Assembly (NCBI GenBank): GCA_009774655.1
Contig: VSOD01000215.1
Location: forward strand, 1-7,234
Source: Lachnospiraceae bacterium
GTDB taxonomy: Bacteria > Bacillota_A > Clostridia > Lachnospirales > Lachnospiraceae
DNA: 7,234 nucleotides
Reading direction: 5' to 3'
Under the pieces are notes generated by a model that was not told the origin of the DNA, ran no database searches, and was given only the letters and a program-made list of their open reading frames with translations. The translations under genes were made by a program, and so were the position numbers. Below are positions 5,045-7,234 of this stretch, in pieces (the stretch's first letter is position 1; the number at the start of each line of letters is the position of its first letter).

Positions 5045-6403
5045 TTATCGCATCTGTGATCTGTGGGAGATATGCAGGGCGGACACCGTGCACAAAAGGG
5101 TCTGCAGCATCTGGCTGGCGAGCATACCCCAAAGATACCCCTTGATGCCGTAGCGGGGAATCGCGATGAAGACGAAAAGCAGCCGGAGCAGGAGGCTGAC
5201 TACGCTGTAGAGGAAGGTCTGGGCAGTCTTGCCGAGGCCGTTCAGGATACTGCCCAGGGTACTGGCGATGTACATGAAGGGGCAGATAAAGCTGAGCGTG
5301 AGGATAAAGCTGCCTGCCAGTTCGGAGTGGAACAGCAGCCGGCCCGCAGGGCGTCCGAGCAGCAGGAACAGGGCGGTGCAGCCGAATCCCAGCAGGAGGC
5401 AGCAACGGATGGAGGTTACGATGGCACGTTTGACCGCGCCCGTGTTGCCGCTGGCATCCGCTTCGGAGACGATGGGCAGCAGCAGGACGGAGATGGAATT
5501 GGTGATGGCCGAGGGGAACAGGATCAGGGGCAGACTCATTCCGGTCAGCACGCCGTAAACGCCCAGAGCGTCGGCGTTGTTTAAGCCGTAGGCCATCAGT
5601 TTATTGGGTATGTAGATCGCCTCTATGCTCTGCAGCAGGTTGAGTACCAGACGGTTGGCGGACAGAGGTACTGCCAGCTGCAACAGACGGCCGCAGATAC
5701 GCCGGTAGGAGGACAGAGCAGGAGCGCCGGGAAGACGTCTGTCGCGGGCAGGAAAGACATGGTGCGCCCGGGCAAGGATTGCGACGACGGATACGATCAT
5801 GGAGGCACTCTCGCCGATCACCAGTCCGGCTACGGCGAAGCTGATCGTAGGCTGCATATCATGCTGTCTGAAAAAGTAATAGATCAGGTAGACGGAGCCG
5901 ACCCGGAAGACCTGCTCCGCCAGCTGGGAGAAGGCCGGAATGGCAGTCCTGCGGATACCGTAGAAGTAGCCGTTAATGCAGGAGTGTACCGTCGCCATGG
6001 GAATGGATAGGGCGATAATGCGCAGCAGCGGCGCGGTCCGGCGCTCCATCAGGTAGGCCACGGCGATGCCGTCGGCGTACAGATAGATACCAAGGGCGCA
6101 GGCCAACGATAATGCCATGGCCATCAGGAAGCCGGCCCAGAGAGTGCGGAAGGAAGTATGGTAATCGTGGGTGCTTGTTTCGCTGGCCACGTATTTGGAG
6201 ATGGCAGTCTGAATGCCGGAAGCGGTGAGGGCGAAAGAGAGCGCCAGCACCGGTGCGATCAGCTGATAAATGCCCATGCCCTCGGCGCCGAAGGCGTTGG
6301 AGAGGAAAATGCGGTAGAAGAAGCCGATAAAGCGGCTGAGCAGGCCCGTTAAGGTCAGGATGACAGTTCCGGTTACGAGAGGAGTATTCCAGTTTCGTTT
6401 CAT
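5045..6403 (-). CDS. SpoVB/MurJ-like polysaccharide or lipid-linked precursor flippase (MVF/MOP family)
   Basis: This 452-residue protein is very hydrophobic, with many predicted membrane helices (about 12 by eye). The N-terminal stretch LLSRFIGFFYRIFLSNAFG (residues 21-39), followed by AEGMGIYQL, is characteristic of the SpoVB/Wzx/MurJ branch, with basic R24 and R31. The later segments FPSAITNSISVLLLPIVSEA and the C-terminal YGIKGYLWGMLASQML also fit. SpoVB is needed for spore cortex formation, and the related MurJ flips lipid II across the membrane, so a role in moving lipid-linked cell-wall or polysaccharide precursors is likely; the exact substrate is not known. It is shorter than SpoVB and MurJ (about 510-545 residues), suggesting fewer C-terminal helices rather than truncation, since the frame is intact. 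No clear Shine-Dalgarno sequence precedes ATG 6403, but the hydrophobic N-terminus begins right there. mnmA diverges from it across a 91-bp gap. Confidence 0.85.
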   Translation of the reverse strand: MKRNWNTPLVTGTVILTLTGLLSRFIGFFYRIFLSNAFGAEGMGIYQLIAPVLALSFALTASGIQTAISKYVASETSTHDYHTSFRTLWAGFLMAMALSLACALGIYLYADGIAVAYLMERRTAPLLRIIALSIPMATVHSCINGYFYGIRRTAIPAFSQLAEQVFRVGSVYLIYYFFRQHDMQPTISFAVAGLVIGESASMIVSVVAILARAHHVFPARDRRLPGAPALSSYRRICGRLLQLAVPLSANRLVLNLLQSIEAIYIPNKLMAYGLNNADALGVYGVLTGMSLPLILFPSAITNSISVLLLPIVSEADASGNTGAVKRAIVTSIRCCLLLGFGCTALFLLLGRPAGRLLFHSELAGSFILTLSFICPFMYIASTLGSILNGLGKTAQTFLYSVVSLLLRLLFVFIAIPRYGIKGYLWGMLASQMLQTLLCTVSALHISHRSQMR

Positions 6404-6494
6404 AGTACACCATTTTCGCGATCAGATATGGTTTTAGTTTATGCGCGGAGTGGGGTGAGAAGAACAGTGCGGGAAGAATTGGGAAAGGAATCTT

Positions 6495-7234
6495 ATGATG
6501 GAAAAGAAAAAAGTCGTAGTGGGGATGTCCGGCGGAGTGGATTCTTCCGTGGCGGCGTACCTTTTAAAAGAACAGGGCTATGAGGTGATAGGGGTCACGA
6601 TGCAGATCTGGCAGGAGAACGCCGGAAATGAGCAGGAAGAGAACGGGGGCTGCTGCGGATGGAGCGCGGTGGAGGACGCCAGAAGAGTGGCCGGACAGCT
6701 TGACATTCCGCATTACGTGATGAATTTCAGGGAAGAGTTCAAGTGCCGGGTGATCGACTATTTCGTGGACGAATATCTGGCAGGCAGGACGCCGAATCCC
6801 TGTATCGCCTGCAATCGCTATGTGAAATGGGAGTCGCTGCTTCGGCGGAGCCTGGGGATCGGGGCGGACTACATTGCGACGGGCCACTATGCGCGGATCG
6901 CAAGGACGCCGGAAGGCAGGTATGCGGTGCGCAGCTGTGTGACGGATAAGAAGGACCAGACCTATGCCCTCTATAGTCTGACGCAGGAGCAGCTGGCCCG
7001 CACGCTGATGCCTGTAGGAGAATATACGAAAGAGCAGATACGGGACATTGCCGGGCGGGAAGGGCTTGCGGTGGCCTACAAGCCGGACAGCCAGGAGATA
7101 TGCTTTATACCGGATCATGATCACGCGGCCTTTATCGAGCGGGAGGCCGGGGAACGGGTGCCGGGAAGCGGGAATTTTGTGACGGCACAGGGACAGGTTC
7201 TCGGGCGCCATCAGGGGATCACGCACTATACGGT
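6495..7234 (+). CDS. mnmA: tRNA-specific 2-thiouridylase MnmA (N-terminal part)
   Basis: The frame is open to the window end, giving about 246 residues of a protein usually near 360. MnmA activates U34 of Lys, Glu and Gln tRNAs with ATP and inserts sulfur delivered by a cysteine desulfurase relay, acting in the cytoplasm. The ATP PP-loop SGGVDSS lies at residues 12-18. The catalytic cysteine C103 is in TPNPCIACN and its partner C203 in PDSQEICFIPD. DYIATGHYAR (125-134), KKDQTYAL (152-159) and GRHQGITHYT at the edge are further family signatures. The gene begins with two adjacent in-frame ATGs, at 6495 and 6498. AAAGGAA (6484-6490) is placed slightly better for the second, so the true start may be 3 nt later. 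There is an extra CC pair (C53, C54), in NGGCCGW, in the loop after the first domain strand. I could not define its promoter in the short gap shared with the divergent flippase gene. Confidence 0.95.
   Translation, partial: MMEKKKVVVGMSGGVDSSVAAYLLKEQGYEVIGVTMQIWQENAGNEQEENGGCCGWSAVEDARRVAGQLDIPHYVMNFREEFKCRVIDYFVDEYLAGRTPNPCIACNRYVKWESLLRRSLGIGADYIATGHYARIARTPEGRYAVRSCVTDKKDQTYALYSLTQEQLARTLMPVGEYTKEQIRDIAGREGLAVAYKPDSQEICFIPDHDHAAFIEREAGERVPGSGNFVTAQGQVLGRHQGITHYT

Overview
This looks like chromosome from a spore-forming Clostridia, most likely a Lachnospiraceae relative. Base composition is moderate, Shine-Dalgarno sites are purine-rich, and there are two sporulation-type genes (spoIIM and a SpoVB-like flippase) among ordinary housekeeping genes. 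Seven protein genes are visible. The first (aminotransferase) and last (mnmA) are cut by the window edges. No rRNA, tRNA, CRISPR array, prophage or complete transposon was seen.

Left part, all + strand: the C-terminal part of a PLP aminotransferase ends at 534 and is closed by a strong intrinsic terminator. A clear sigma-A promoter then starts a run holding a NUDIX hydrolase (803-1336) and a half-size EamA permease (1447-1860), with a small 16-bp tandem repeat between them. A weaker terminator follows. The spoIIM leader holds a 103-nt near-perfect hairpin (1955-2057) that looks like a small inverted-repeat mobile element. spoIIM (2070-2732) and xerD (2940-3824) come next. xerD has its own promoter and a leader hairpin, and a degenerate one-arm relative of the hairpin element lies between the two genes. 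The order NUDIX hydrolase, spoIIM, xerD resembles the Bacillus subtilis nudF-spoIIM-xerD region as I remember it.

Right part: a bidirectional terminator separates xerD from a convergent class I DAHP synthase gene (3931-4959, - strand), the entry step of aromatic amino acid synthesis, which has its own good promoter. Upstream of it on the - strand is a SpoVB/MurJ-like polysaccharide or lipid-linked flippase (5045-6403). The tRNA 2-thiouridylase gene mnmA diverges from that gene and runs off the right edge.

Functionally this is mixed housekeeping: spore engulfment (SpoIIM), envelope or spore-cortex precursor flipping (SpoVB-like), chromosome dimer resolution (XerD), aromatic synthesis and tRNA thiolation. 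I see no convincing new multigene system. The most interesting signal is the long inverted-repeat element before spoIIM and its diverged relative before xerD.
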